From Drosophila miranda (Eukaryota > Arthropoda > Insecta > Diptera > Drosophilidae), in the NCBI RefSeq assembly GCF_003369915.1, contig NC_046674.1, positions 23,253,657 through 23,317,656 on the forward strand: a DNA stretch of 64,000 nt. The letters are read 5' to 3'. Below the pieces are notes generated by a model, which was given only the letters and a program-made list of their open reading frames with translations, searched no databases and was not told the DNA's origin. The first letter of the stretch is position 1, and every line of letters starts with the position of its first letter. A program made the translations under genes and the position numbers. Below, in pieces: positions 36,744-48,800 of the stretch.

Positions 36744-39179
36744 ATTTCTTTTTTTAAATTTAGAATTTTATGTAAAAATAAAAGTTAAAACAGAATAAAT
36801 AACGCTCACAGGCTTACTGTATCTCCAGTTTCCAGACGGATGAAATATATGTACTTACTCCAGGGAGCTATATCTTAGATGAAATGAATCATTATTTAGT
36901 ACGATACGTAATGATAATGATGACTTTCTTTCAACATGCTGCATTAATAAAGTTTATTTTCAGGAAAATATTTTCACTATCGAGTAATAAATGTGGCTCA
37001 AAATACAAATTGGAGAGAGAGAGAGAGGTGCGAGTATCTTATGCTTACATTAAATAACATATGTATGTAGTATGTATATGGCATTAGATAAGTATGTAAA
37101 ATGTTAATTGATAACTAGCGTAGCGTAATGTTATTTGTTTGTCAACGATTGACGACATTTATTGGTCCTACCGGTGCCTGTTGAGAAGCGTTTTGGTTTC
37201 TATCATAGGTACTCGATTCCATTCCGATCGCGTGAGTATATTCTTTGGAAGGGAAAAGAGTAGCTCCCATTCTCCCTCCAAACAAACGGCTTAAACTAGT
37301 ATGCGATCGCTTCACTTGTAAATTGTATCTGGATCATTTACTTAAATACTTAGCATAACATAAATGGATTGTTAATTTTAAAAGTTTTTATTGCGTTTAG
37401 TTTGTGAATTTGACGGCCAATTGATACGAATGTTATGTTAAACCTGTTTTCAGAACCTCAATTGAAGAAAACTACAAATGACTATGTTTTATGGGTTACG
37501 GTTACGGTTACGGTTACGTCTCTTCGATATAAACATCATTACATTGTAATTAATTGCTTTCATATTATATATTTATACTATTGTACATACAACATTCAAG
37601 GTGGCTTAAAGATATTCCAAAGAAAATACAGTATAAATATATTGTGTAAAAATGTATAAATGTATTACAACGATCTTTTCAATTCTGCCCACGGCAATGT
37701 GAGTTTTTATCGTTAACCGTGGGACTCTAGAGCCGGAACATCGACTATGCTTTAACCTTTTCTTATGCAGAATATATGTACGGGTTAGTCTAACAAAAAC
37801 TGCATAAACTGATATGAATTTGGTCTCAAATGGCATACATTTTGATAGCGGATCGCTATGGAGATTATTGACTGCTTGTGTTTGGGAATACTAGTTGTAC
37901 ATATTAATACTCCTACGAGTATGTGTGTGATTTCCAAAATGAAAAAAAAGATCTCTTCAAACTAAAACTAATACCTCTAACGTTGTTGCGGGAAAAATTC
38001 CCAGAACACTTTTCCGCAGGAATGCCTCCTGCAATCCTTTATATTTTGCTTGCTTGAACTACTTTAAAAAAAAGTACTGGTAGGTAATTTAAATCTCATC
38101 AAAAACTTAGATTATCTTTGGCTTAAAGAACTCCTTTTTAACTTTTCGAATAAAAAAAGGAATATGTAAAGTTAGTTAATGTGTAATTTTTCTTGCAACC
38201 AATTTTCCTTGGTGTGGTCATTTATTTTGATAGATCCTTAACCAAACTTAAATAACATTTAATAGAATCCTACAAGCCGTGCACAGGAATTTCCCAAAAT
38301 ATGCATTTTTTAGTTGTGAAATTATTCTTAAATAATAAAAGAGGTACTTTCGGAAGCCATTTCTTTCTTTTATAATTTCTGTAATTTCTTGCGATTCGTT
38401 TCATTTAAAATTGTGCAGCTTTATGAAGATTTATTTGGAGTGGTATATTCTTTAATTGGCTTGGGCTTAATAGTATTTATAATTATAGATAGGAATAGTA
38501 TATGTCTTTAACATCAGCATCAACGTTTAGATGTTGCTTTTATTACAAAATTCTGGTACTAGCAGTATTGAAAAAAAAACAAAAAAATTCATGTTGATCC
38601 CATTGGCTTAGGTTGTAAGCGTTGCAATTACTCCATATATAGTACATATGTTTCTGTATATACATATGTATCTCTAACTTTAATAGTATTTATACGCTTT
38701 TACTGTAGCTATAACAAATGTGCACGATACTTGGCTATACTTGAAGAAAGCACGAGCTATAAAGTGCACAATACGATTATTACAGGTTTATACGTGTATT
38801 AAATGACGTTCTATAATGGTCTATAAATCAAAAGCACTCGGGAATGGCCGGCAGACGAGCCAAAATGTGTCATGACTTTGCTGTCCGTAGTTTAGCTTTC
38901 GCAGAGATCTCGTAATTCATCTTTTATAAATATATTCACATGTATCTATTAAATTTATGTCCGATGTTTGAATATTGCGCAAATACTATAAATGATCCGC
39001 GGTAACCGATAAATAAAACACACACAAATGATCTTCAGAAATGCTGCGGAGAGCTGAACGAGTATAATTCGTAAATGAGAAACAATTTTCCTGGGATTTC
39101 GTGTTTAAATAAACAGATTCTTTTGGTCTTCCACGAGCCACGGAGTCATGGACTCACCCTGGATGTCACGATGGAGCCC
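36744..39179. other. AT-rich intergenic region / probable rdgC 3' UTR
   Basis: No coding sequence recognised. Part of it is probably the 3' UTR of rdgC, which reads leftward from 39180, and the 5' flank of the gene at 35193-36743. It contains a short (GA)n at 37015-37029 and a (GGTTAC)4 run at about 37497-37519. Confidence 0.5.
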
Positions 39180-42100
39180 TTAGGCCTTATTGGGTTTGAT
39201 TACTTTAGCCTCGCAGTCGGATGGGTCTATATCTTGCTCTACAATGACCGTATTCCGTGATATTCTATCCGCCAGCTCGGTGACGGGGTCCGAGGGTTTG
39301 GTTGAGGCCCTGACCTCCGAACGCCTTCGTGTGTTCTCATCCTGTTGCTGCTTCCTTTGCACATCGCTCAGCCTGAAGGCCTCCAGGAACTCGTTCAGAT
39401 CCACCTTGCCATCCCCATTCAGATCCATCATACGACACTTCTCCAGCATCTCCTCCTTGGAATAGGCGCCCGGCATGTGTGCCGTCAACAGATCAATCGC
39501 TGTTTCGAATTCGTCCAGAGTTATCTCCCCTGAGGAATTGAAGATGCAGCTGGATTATCAGTGCTTACCAGTGCGGCAAGTGCTTACCAGAATCGTCAGC
39601 ATCTATGATATTGAAGATGGCCACCAAACTGGCTTTGTTCGCATACAAAGCGTCCATGACTGAGGTTCCATCTGCCTCGGCCTCCAGCTGCAAATCAATT
39701 GGCTATATATTGTGGGTTCACAGTGAAACTGGGAAACTACTCACGATCACGTCCGTATCCAGTAGATCCAATGTGGTATAATAGTTCACCATGTGGCTGT
39801 CGGTGCCAGGAGCCAGCTTATCGCGCAGGAGACGCCAGGGCAGTCCCAGCTTTGTGACCTTCTCCATCACATAACACCAGTTCGTAATGGTTATGCATCC
39901 GGTATTGTCCGGATCGAACTTCTTGAACTCATCCTCCAGCTCATCGCGATAGTCGCGCATCTTCACGGCGAGCTCCTTCAGAGCAGAGCTCTCCACCATG
40001 CCCATGCGCTGCTTAAAGGACAGACGTTTCGACTGCGAGGCCGCCGATATGTACTGCACAAAATGCGGCATCAACTGGTTGTTGAGACGTATGTAGGCGC
40101 CCTTATTGGAGCCAATCGCATAGTAGTTGGATGCCGAAAAGATTGTGATTACCTGTGGGACGCGGTATGGATTAGAGGAGTAGTCTAGGGGGGAGGGCAC
40201 GAAGGATCCACCCACCTTGTTGTCGTGCATGAACTCGTGGCCGTTGGGCTTGCACTCGTGGGACCGTATGACATAGCTGAGTCGGTGGCGCTGCAGGAAA
40301 TTCTCAGTGACGTCGGGGCCAAACCAAACACCAGCACCTCGCAGTGTGTTTGGAACGCATCCCATCACGGTCTGGGGGTCGCTCCACATGATATCGAAGA
40401 TCTGCAATGGCGGGATCGCATGAAATAAAGCTAGATGAAAGCCTTCTTTGTGGATGTACCTGTTGCCATTCGGTTTTATCCAGAGGCTCGCCGTCTGTGA
40501 GCGGTGGTCGCAGAATGGATACGTACTGGAAAGATGGCATAGTTAGTCGATGGTCAACGATTAAGTCATTGAAGGGGGCTCCCCCACCTTGCCCCGATCG
40601 ATGCTCTTGATGAGGTCCAAGCTGGTGTTGTCGGAAATGCCACCGTGGACGATCAGCACTCGACTGTTGAGAACGGAGCCTAGTGGAAGCCATCTGTAGA
40701 CCTCGTCGATGATAGCCAGCAGTCGCTTGTGGTTCCGCTGCAGAACATACAGGGGTAAAATCCTTGCCAATCCTCCCACAATCGGCGATTGACAATACTT
40801 ACGGGGTACTTGCCCTCCACTTCGCGAATGAATCCATAGCGGGCATTCATGACGCTGTCTTCGTGATTGCCGCGGTTCAGGAAAACCGCCTGGGGAAATG
40901 CCAGATACAGAGACAGAAGCAACAGCAGCACCTCCAGTCCCCGCTTGCCCCTATCCACAAAGTCCCCGTTGAACACATAAGGATTGGAAGATGAAGGAAG
41001 ACCGTTCTAAAAGGTAAAAGAATGCCCGTAAAAATATAGATTATGGAGGACATGGAGAGTATCCATGACTGCTTCTTACCTTGTGCAGCACCACAAGAAG
41101 ATCGTCGAGTTTCCCGTGCAGATCGCCACAGACAGTGACCTGCTGCGACACAGCAGTGGACACCATGGAGATGTTCGGCAACTGCTTAAGGGACTTGGCA
41201 CCCTCGCGCAGGATCAGCGCCACATATTTCGGATGCAATCGGTTGCCCTGGAAACGACTGTTTGGTTGGGACACGGACAAAGAGGCGCTGCTGCTGTTGC
41301 TGCCCACTTACCCGTTTCTTGCGGAAGACATCAATCAGGAGATCAATGTGACTCTTTCGAATTGGCATCTCTATTTTGGCATTCACAGTATCCCCGAGCT
41401 CATCCATCATATCGTCCTTTTCGTCCAGAAGGGAAACTGTAGAGCACGTGGAGGTAAAGGCTATTCCTGTGGTTAGTGGTCGATGGGGAAAACTTACTTA
41501 TGGATTCGCCATGATGTTGATTTTTCCTGCCCGCGGCCTGGGGCATATGTTTGATGAGGTCATTGAAGAATTTGTACAGCTGCGGGAGAACAGAATGTCA
41601 CGCATGAATAGACTTGCAGAGAGAGGGGGTGGAGAGGGGAGGGGAGGGGAGGTGTTCACTCTTGTGATTGCACTTGCAGCACAGTTCCATCGACTTGCTA
41701 TCGACTTTTGAAACTCTACAAATGCAATTGTCTGATGTCGGGGGGGGGCCCCCTCAGGACAGAGCTTATACATGCATGTACAAACACATACATACATACA
41801 TACATATGTAAATATGTACCCTCCTTCGAATTGTTCTTACCTCAGCCTGGTCCTGTTCGCTGGCGTACTCTAGATTCTGGAATATCTGCCAATTGCAGCG
41901 CCTCATCATTTCGCGACGTGCCTGATGCCTGCGATACCATTTCTGGATAAATATAGCCGCTCTGATAGCTAAAAGATTGATCGAGTATTAAATGTTTTGT
42001 ATTTTTTGTTTTGTGGGTTGTTTGCTAGCGACTGTATGGGTGAGGGGGGGATTTGTACATCGAGAACCAGATCAAGGAACATCAAAGAATTTCTATGTAA

Positions 42101-45039
42101 TGCAACATCAAACATCAAAGCCACAATCTACACCTAAAGACAGCCGAAAGCAGAGGTTTTCTTAAAGGTACATTCGGCCTTTGACATTTTCAAGCATTTC
42201 CCCGTTCGACGCTAATCGGTACAAAGTTCACAAAATGCAAATTTTTAATGGATGGAGTCGGAGGGGTGTGGGAATGGCTTGCGGGAGGCATGCGGGATGC
42301 GGAATGGGTTGTGCGGAATATGGACAGTACTCGCGTTAATTACTTGCCGTTCTCATCCATTTTGATGCAAATTTACTCGTCTGCTTTATGTACACACACA
42401 CTGAATGCTGAAAACGTCAAAGACAGTCAAAAATTGGTGGGCAGAATGGGGTAAGGCAGGGCAGGGCAGGGAAGGGCAGGGGTTTTTGTGGCAACAACAA
42501 CAGCTCTACTTCTACCGGCAGATAGTACAAGTGTGGCAGAGAGAGAGAGAAATAGAGACAGACAGGGAGAGAAAAAGAGAGAGAGAGAGGGATTGAGGTC
42601 TGCAGTTTCAAAATCTTTTACACACTTGTCGCTGCGTCTGGTGGGGGCGGTGGTTTTTTCTTTTTCAAATTTATACAGCCCATAAGATGGGTCGAAAGTT
42701 GCTTCAACATCCGCCGTAGTCCGATACCCAGCTGCAAATGTTATTTTTCCGGGATTTGTCATATGATGTTATTCTAAAATCTCCATATCGTACGATTCAA
42801 AAATGTATTCGACACTATTCGGACACTTTCCCTCCTCATGTCTTCTCAATGAATTTGGATGGATATTGCAAATGGGAATCTTGGGGAAAACATGCGATAA
42901 TATATTCAATAGCTAAATCGATGTATAAATATATGTCCAACTGTTTGTTGGATCTGGTTTGAGGACAGTGCTTGTCTGAGATCTTGTACAGCAGATAATT
43001 TCGAACCCTTTAATTTCCAGTTCCAATCCACACTCAGTAATTTCAGAATCGAATATTATATGTAATTAATTGACGAAGCATGCCTAATAGTAGATATGTT
43101 AATTTTCACAACATGTTTTTGATCATTTCCTGGACTGCCATTTCCCCTTACGAATAAATATTCGGGTGGGCCATCTGCGATTAATCTTAGTAACAATTAA
43201 TGTTAGAATACCTGATTACAGCGTTCGTAAATGGCCTAAATGATGATTTTTGTACAAGGGAAAATGCCGAAAAGTCAGTCACTGCTGCATGACGAATACT
43301 TTCTGGACCGTACGAATGTATTGTTTTTGGCTGCCAAAAATGGCCAGACTGCCATGACATTTAAGGCACGGGCTGGTTTGGTTAATTATATAAACTGGGG
43401 GAGTAGGCAAAGCCTTGGAAAAGCACGAAGGCTTAACCGCAGAGACTTCGAGGCTGTGAAAGTAAGAATTAATTGGTTTTCGTATGTCATCCTTATGCAC
43501 TTTTGAATGTCCAAACTAATAACAAACCCTACAGAAATACTCGAAAGTTCCGCTTCTGTCTGTCTTTCGAATGCAAACTCAAACTCAAACAAAAACCAAA
43601 AACTTTATATTTTGCCGTGTACGCCGCTTTAAACCGCATAGAGGACCCGGAACGACTGGAACTATTAAAATGCTCGTACGTATTGCAGCAGTAGAAAGAA
43701 CTACGCGATGACTATGACGATGCCTCGTGCTCTGTGTGCTTTTGTGGGGCAAGTGTGTTGTTTTGGTGCTTTGAAAAGGCGTAGCACTGTGGGCCACACA
43801 CACAGGAAAAGTGAACAAAACGTAGTTCACAACACCTTACGCCCAAAAGCACATGGCCTCCCCACAGTATTCTTTGTTCCAATTATCGAATCGGTGGATG
43901 GTCTGTCCGTCCGAGCGTCCGTACGTCCTTCCCTTTTCCAATTTGCGTCCACGTCCGCGTGCTTGTGGTCTAATTTCTGGCTTGCTGCGTGACTAGCTGA
44001 ATGAGTATACTACTGCTATGTATGCCAGAGTATTGACCCACACTCGTATATACATATATCTGACTTTAGTTATAGCCAACTGTCCAGTTGTCTTACCAAC
44101 GGCCCAACAAGCCATGGGGGCTTTCTCTGGTGGTGTTCCTTCGGTTTGACGGTGACGGAGACGGAGACGGAGACCGAGACGGAGGGTGTCGTCGTCTTTC
44201 TGGCTCGGGTCCATGAGAATCGCTGGTAAAATAAATTCGAACAAAGAATAAGGTTAGCGCAAGCGCCGGAACACGACCACGGTCATACTGGTAGGTCTCT
44301 GTGGTGTGGCCTAAAGGTCATCGATGGGGAGTGCAAGTGCAAGTCCACCACCAAGCAGCCATTAGGGAGGACCAGATGTACCACCAAAGGACACATTAGA
44401 GACATATGGTAATTGTAGGACACCTAAGAGTTCTACCTTAAATACAAATTTTAGAGCAACTAGGCCCTTGCTAAGACAACTCCTTTATCGTTTGTTCCCA
44501 ACGATATTCATGCTTGTATTGATACCTATTTCAATAGTAGAGGTCAGATTTCAGATGACATTATCCGCTGCTTAATTCTATGTTCTTCAACCAGCGGCAA
44601 TTGCCAACCGCACTTTGCCTAATTCGTAACCATCAGAGGCAAAATAATAGCGTAAATGGATTAGGTTTTGGGGGCTATTGTCCGCGTGGTTGTGGTTCTG
44701 GTACAAATCCCCTGCGACAGTCAAAGTCAAATGAATGGATCTAAGCCTATTGTAGGCAACAGTATACTCACTTTTCTCGGCCCGGGAGGCGCTCATTCCC
44801 CGCAGCGGCTTGCGAAAGTGCTTGCACCAACCTTTCCTGTGGAAGAACTGCAGCAGACTGGAGGCCCGTGTGGTCGTCTGGGCGGCCACCGACTGGGGCT
44901 GCCCGCTCGGACCCAGCGTCTGCATGCTGGCACCCACGCGCTCTATTTCCGATGAGCGGCACGACGAGGCGTCTTCGACGGAGGAGCCGCGCCGCTTGCC
45001 GTCCTCGTCGGATCGCAGGCACACGCAGCTGCGTAGCAT
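39180..45039 (-). CDS. rdgC: RdgC/PPEF EF-hand serine/threonine phosphatase, long isoform
   Basis: CDS complement(join(39180..39529,39588..39687,39745..40152,40216..40401,40460..40525,40588..40737,40803..41006,41080..41247,41312..41436,41498..41579,41841..41968,44097..44222,44772..45039)), 786 residues; 13 exons, phase closing at each. In order: a Cys-containing N-terminus (MLRSCVCLRSDEDGKRR), an IQ calmodulin-binding motif (AIFIQKWYRRHQARREM), and a PPP-type catalytic domain with GDLHGK, GDFVDRG, GNHED and IRSHE metal/catalytic motifs. Then come EF-hands: a degenerate one (DPDNTGCITITNW) and two good loops (DADDSGEITLDEF, DLNGDGKVDLNEF). RdgC dephosphorylates rhodopsin in fly photoreceptors in a Ca2+/calmodulin-dependent way, and loss causes retinal degeneration. 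The protein closely follows D. melanogaster RdgC as I recall it. The CVC motif near the start could be palmitoylated, which would make this the membrane-associated form. A shorter isoform starts at 42360. Confidence 0.93.
42348..42360 (-). CDS. rdgC: Alternative 13-nt first coding exon of rdgC (MDEN), GC donor
   Basis: On the minus strand ATGGATGAGAACG is followed directly by GCAAGTAA. Splicing here to the exon at 41841-41968 gives MDEN-AIRAAIFIQKWY in frame (phase 1), matching the start MDENAIRAA I remember for the short D. melanogaster RdgC isoform. The intron would begin GCAAGT rather than GTAAGT, the usual form of the rare GC-AG class. This isoform lacks the cysteine-rich N-terminus and should be cytosolic. 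Confidence 0.75.
42361..44096 (-). other. rdgC intron / 5' UTR of the short isoform
   Basis: Between the two rdgC starts. It must hold the promoter and 5' UTR of the short isoform. A GA-rich simple repeat is at 42537-42593. No other coding sequence seen. Confidence 0.5.
42537..42593. repeat. (GA)n-rich simple repeat in rdgC
   Basis: Interrupted GA runs upstream of the short rdgC start. GAGA-type sequence near a promoter could bind GAGA factor, but that is speculation. Confidence 0.75.
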
Positions 45040-45835
45040 ACTTCTGCGGGCTGACGCTGACTGACAAATCCTGTCAAAGCTGTCAAAAACTAGCCCCCGG
45101 GGCTAGATCACAGGTCACCACCGAGAACGGGGGAGGGAGGCAGGGCAGCGTAACCTAAGACGCCACAGTCCCGACCCGTGTCCCGTCGACAACTGTCAGG
45201 CGGCGGCTGGCAGGTGAGGCGCGAGGTCTCCAGTCTCCAGCTCCAGCTCCAGGTCTACGTCCACGTCCTCACATGCGTCGCAGGCAGAGGTCTGATGCCT
45301 GATGTCACTCGCCCTTGCCTGACACTGTAATGTAATTTGTCAGCCCCCCTCACTTGCCACACTTCTTGGCACAGTACTGCAGGATTCCTCCTCCTCCACA
45401 CGCTCGTCTTGGGGTGCGAGTGGGGGCCATTCGCTAGTCGGCGGCCCTAATGCAAATTGATTTCACTTTCGTATAATTTATTCATTTCGATGTTGGCGAT
45501 GTTGCAACATGGGGCATCAAATCAGCGTCTCAAAGCTTTGCCAACTGAAAAATAAATGGTGCAAAGAAGAAATATACGAGTCTGAAATTATGTTTTACAT
45601 AAAAGTTAAATTGAAATAATAAGTTTTTCCTTGATCAAATTAGACTTCATTCAGTGTCCCCCATCGGATGTGCCGCTCGGTGTGCATCTTCGCTTTCTGC
45701 TCTAATGAATAGTGGAGGACGTACCTCTCTACTTTCCCTGATTCAGCAAATGACAGAAAGAACTCCTTGTGCGGAAATTTCCCTGGGGTACGAGTACGTG
45801 CATCTATATGTATATCCAATATCCGTACGAGTATA

Positions 45836-45872
45836 ATGGGTGCATGGGTGCATGGGTGCTTGGGTGCTTGGG
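45836..45872. repeat. GGGTGCAT/GGGTGCTT minisatellite
   Basis: Two copies of GGGTGCAT are followed by copies of GGGTGCTT and a degenerate GGGTGTGG. Short tandem array, no evident function. Confidence 0.8.
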
Positions 45873-48800
45873 TGTGGAGGAATGTAATGAAATGAAACAA
45901 ATACGATGCGCTTTATCGACTGGAGAATACAAGAATGATAGTTAAAACAGAAGAGAGCACCATCATCGGCAAAGCGACTGTTGAATACCCTGCAAAAAAC
46001 AACTGCAATTATAATGTTTATATAATGTTTTTCACAATGTCCCGCGCCACAACTTTATGCCACAAAGAAAATCTTCTGTTGCCCAGCACGTGCCGCACGT
46101 TGATGCGTTGCAAACTGTTGGACAATCTTCGTATACTCTCCTCCACTGGCAAAGGGGGGGTTTTGTTGGCCAAAACTCGTTGACCCGGCTGCCATTTCAC
46201 TATTTATGACCACTAGTATATCGTACGAGTATATATGTACTATCTATGTGTATCTACGGGGTGGTAGGTGCCCGAGGGGTCTATTGTGATGGTCGAAATG
46301 CTTTCAGCTTTTATGAAGCCAGTGTTCTCTCGAGTGGCTCCAGACGAACGGGCCAATGTATCCACCAATTGAGCGATATGCCACACCCAACCTTCAACCC
46401 GCGCCGGATGGGGCCGCACCCACAGACCCACAAAACAGTGGCAACAGAATCAGTGGCAGATCCACGAAGTGTGAAATTAAAATGATAACCTGTAGCAGAA
46501 CACGAGGACCCGCTACCCCCATCGATGAGGGATGTGGCGCAACATATTGTAACCTAAATATAAAGGCAGCATGGAAGGTGGGTATTGATTAATCGCTTAA
46601 AACATACAACAGCGCCTACGGCAATGTACGGGGTATATTTCGGGGCAGAAATGCGGAATGAGCAGGCGATACCAATGAAAGCGAGTTTATTATTTGGTAA
46701 CTACCGAGAGGGAATACGAATTGAGAGTCTCTGCAAATCGAAGAACGCATATCTCCGGAAAAGAGCAATTTTCGGGCCCACGCCATGCCCATCTTCATGC
46801 ATCTACCCCGCAGATGCTCTGCCATCCCACTGGAGCTACTCTCATGCATATTTCAATTATTACTTTTTTTCGGCTGTATTCAAAGATCCCTATCTGACGA
46901 GGCAAAGGCAATGCACGGGCGTCCCCCCATCGTTTGTCAGGTAAAATGTTTTAGAAGACGAACCGCCACACTCCTCTGTCGTGGCACTTTTCGAGAGAAA
47001 ATTGCGTTAGCGAAAAATGTAAATGTGGCGGCAAAAGTGGGCGCAAGGCTTTTATCGAAATGTAATTTGTCTAAAGTGAAAATGACAGAGAGTTCACTGC
47101 AAAATTGTGGAATTTCTTTAAGGATTTTCGCTAACTTTACGCTTCAGAAATAATAAATCAAAAGGATATTCAATATGGAAAGCCACAATTTGATCTTTAG
47201 GCCATTGAAACCATCGGAAATAAAAGCCAAAGGCGATAAAGTAGGTTCTAGGGCAGTTTATGGGACCGGTGGTCCCATGAATTGGAGGCCCAACTCTCTT
47301 TATTTCAATTACCCATTTCTTTTGGGGTCAATTTCCGGTTCCGTGTGGAAATGCTGCCGCCTTGGGTCAGGACAAGAGGGATCAAAAGATAATGGGATTA
47401 TCCGCCAGCACATTGCGGACGAGAGAATACGTTGTTTCTCCATTAATCCCAGAACAAAGAGCGAACAGAACAGAACAGAACAGAACAGCAGCAGAAGCAG
47501 CTATCTGTCCGCTAAACGGACATTGACGGTAATAGGTTCTGTCCACCAACTAAAGAAGAAGGATCCGGATCCCGCCCTTTGCGTGTGTGGTGCGGCGCCC
47601 CAAAAGATGATTGTTGGCTGACTCAATTACGATGAATTGCATGTCAGACGACACGGGACGGCACACGGACACCCCGGTACTCTGGCACTCAGCATTTCAG
47701 TTCAGCAAACATCGCTTACGCCCCGCAGCAATTAACTTGGCAGCAAATGTACTTATTTGCAGATGATGCGTCAAGTCTCAGGGTCAATGGCTGGAATAAA
47801 TTTAGCAAACAACTAACAGAACGTTAGGTCACATTCTATAGAACAGCGGTGGGCATGTCCTGGGTCCCAAAAGTTCCCACAGGACGCGGCACATTGATGC
47901 TCTGACACGAGACGTACAGGCGAATGCTGCAAAAGCGAATGCCGGAGAATAGTAAACACATAACATACATGTCGTGTGCATAACGCGGTATATTGACTTT
48001 AGTTTCACTGATAAGGATCTATTTTTAATAGTCTTTTTCTTGTTGGACTGCTCCCAAATTCAGAAAGCTTGCCCCAGCAATTTTTAAACCCACTCTCTCT
48101 TTCTCCCTCTCTCTCTAAATTTTTTCACATCGCACTTTTTCCTACAATGATCTCACTGTCTAAGCTGACTAATTAAAGCTATAAACGAGTGTATATTTCT
48201 GTAGTCTATGAAAACCAGTTTAATCAAAATAAGAGCTACTTTTATTTGACCTTAAACTAAAGTAAAATTCATTTAGTCTTTAACATCAAGGTGGATTACC
48301 TTCTACTTCAATTAAGTATAAGCTGTTTACTAAAAACGGATACAAATTTTTAAAGCCGCATGACATTTCCTGTGCAGTAGTAGCTTCAAAAACATTTAGC
48401 CATGAGAAACTGGAAACGGCCTAAGGTTCGTCCCGTCCAAAGGTCAAATGGGAATCAGAAAAGTAAAAAATGTTGCTGTTCACTAATGTTCTCGGCTCGC
48501 AAATTTGTTCATTCAAATTCTCTGGCAGGTAATTAGGTTGCCTGCGCTTTTAATTGAGTTGCCCGAGGAGTCAATTTGACGGGTAGGCACGTACCAGAAA
48601 GAGAGCCTGCCGAAGGAGCACCTGGATGGCTACAGCATTAGCTATCACGTTTTAACTATAAACATTTCTCCGTTAAATTTTACAGTTTATAGCCAAAAAG
48701 TCTGCTCGGGTCCCCATTAACAAGGCCACGAGGGCTTTAAAAACTTTGAAATGATGTCAGCTCTCGGATGCGGTGCTCATGTGGATGTGTGTCAATGCTG

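Noticed and set aside
37497..37519. (GGTTAC)4 as an interstitial telomeric repeat
   Set aside because: Drosophila lacks short telomeric repeats and the unit is not TTAGG; it is a short simple repeat.
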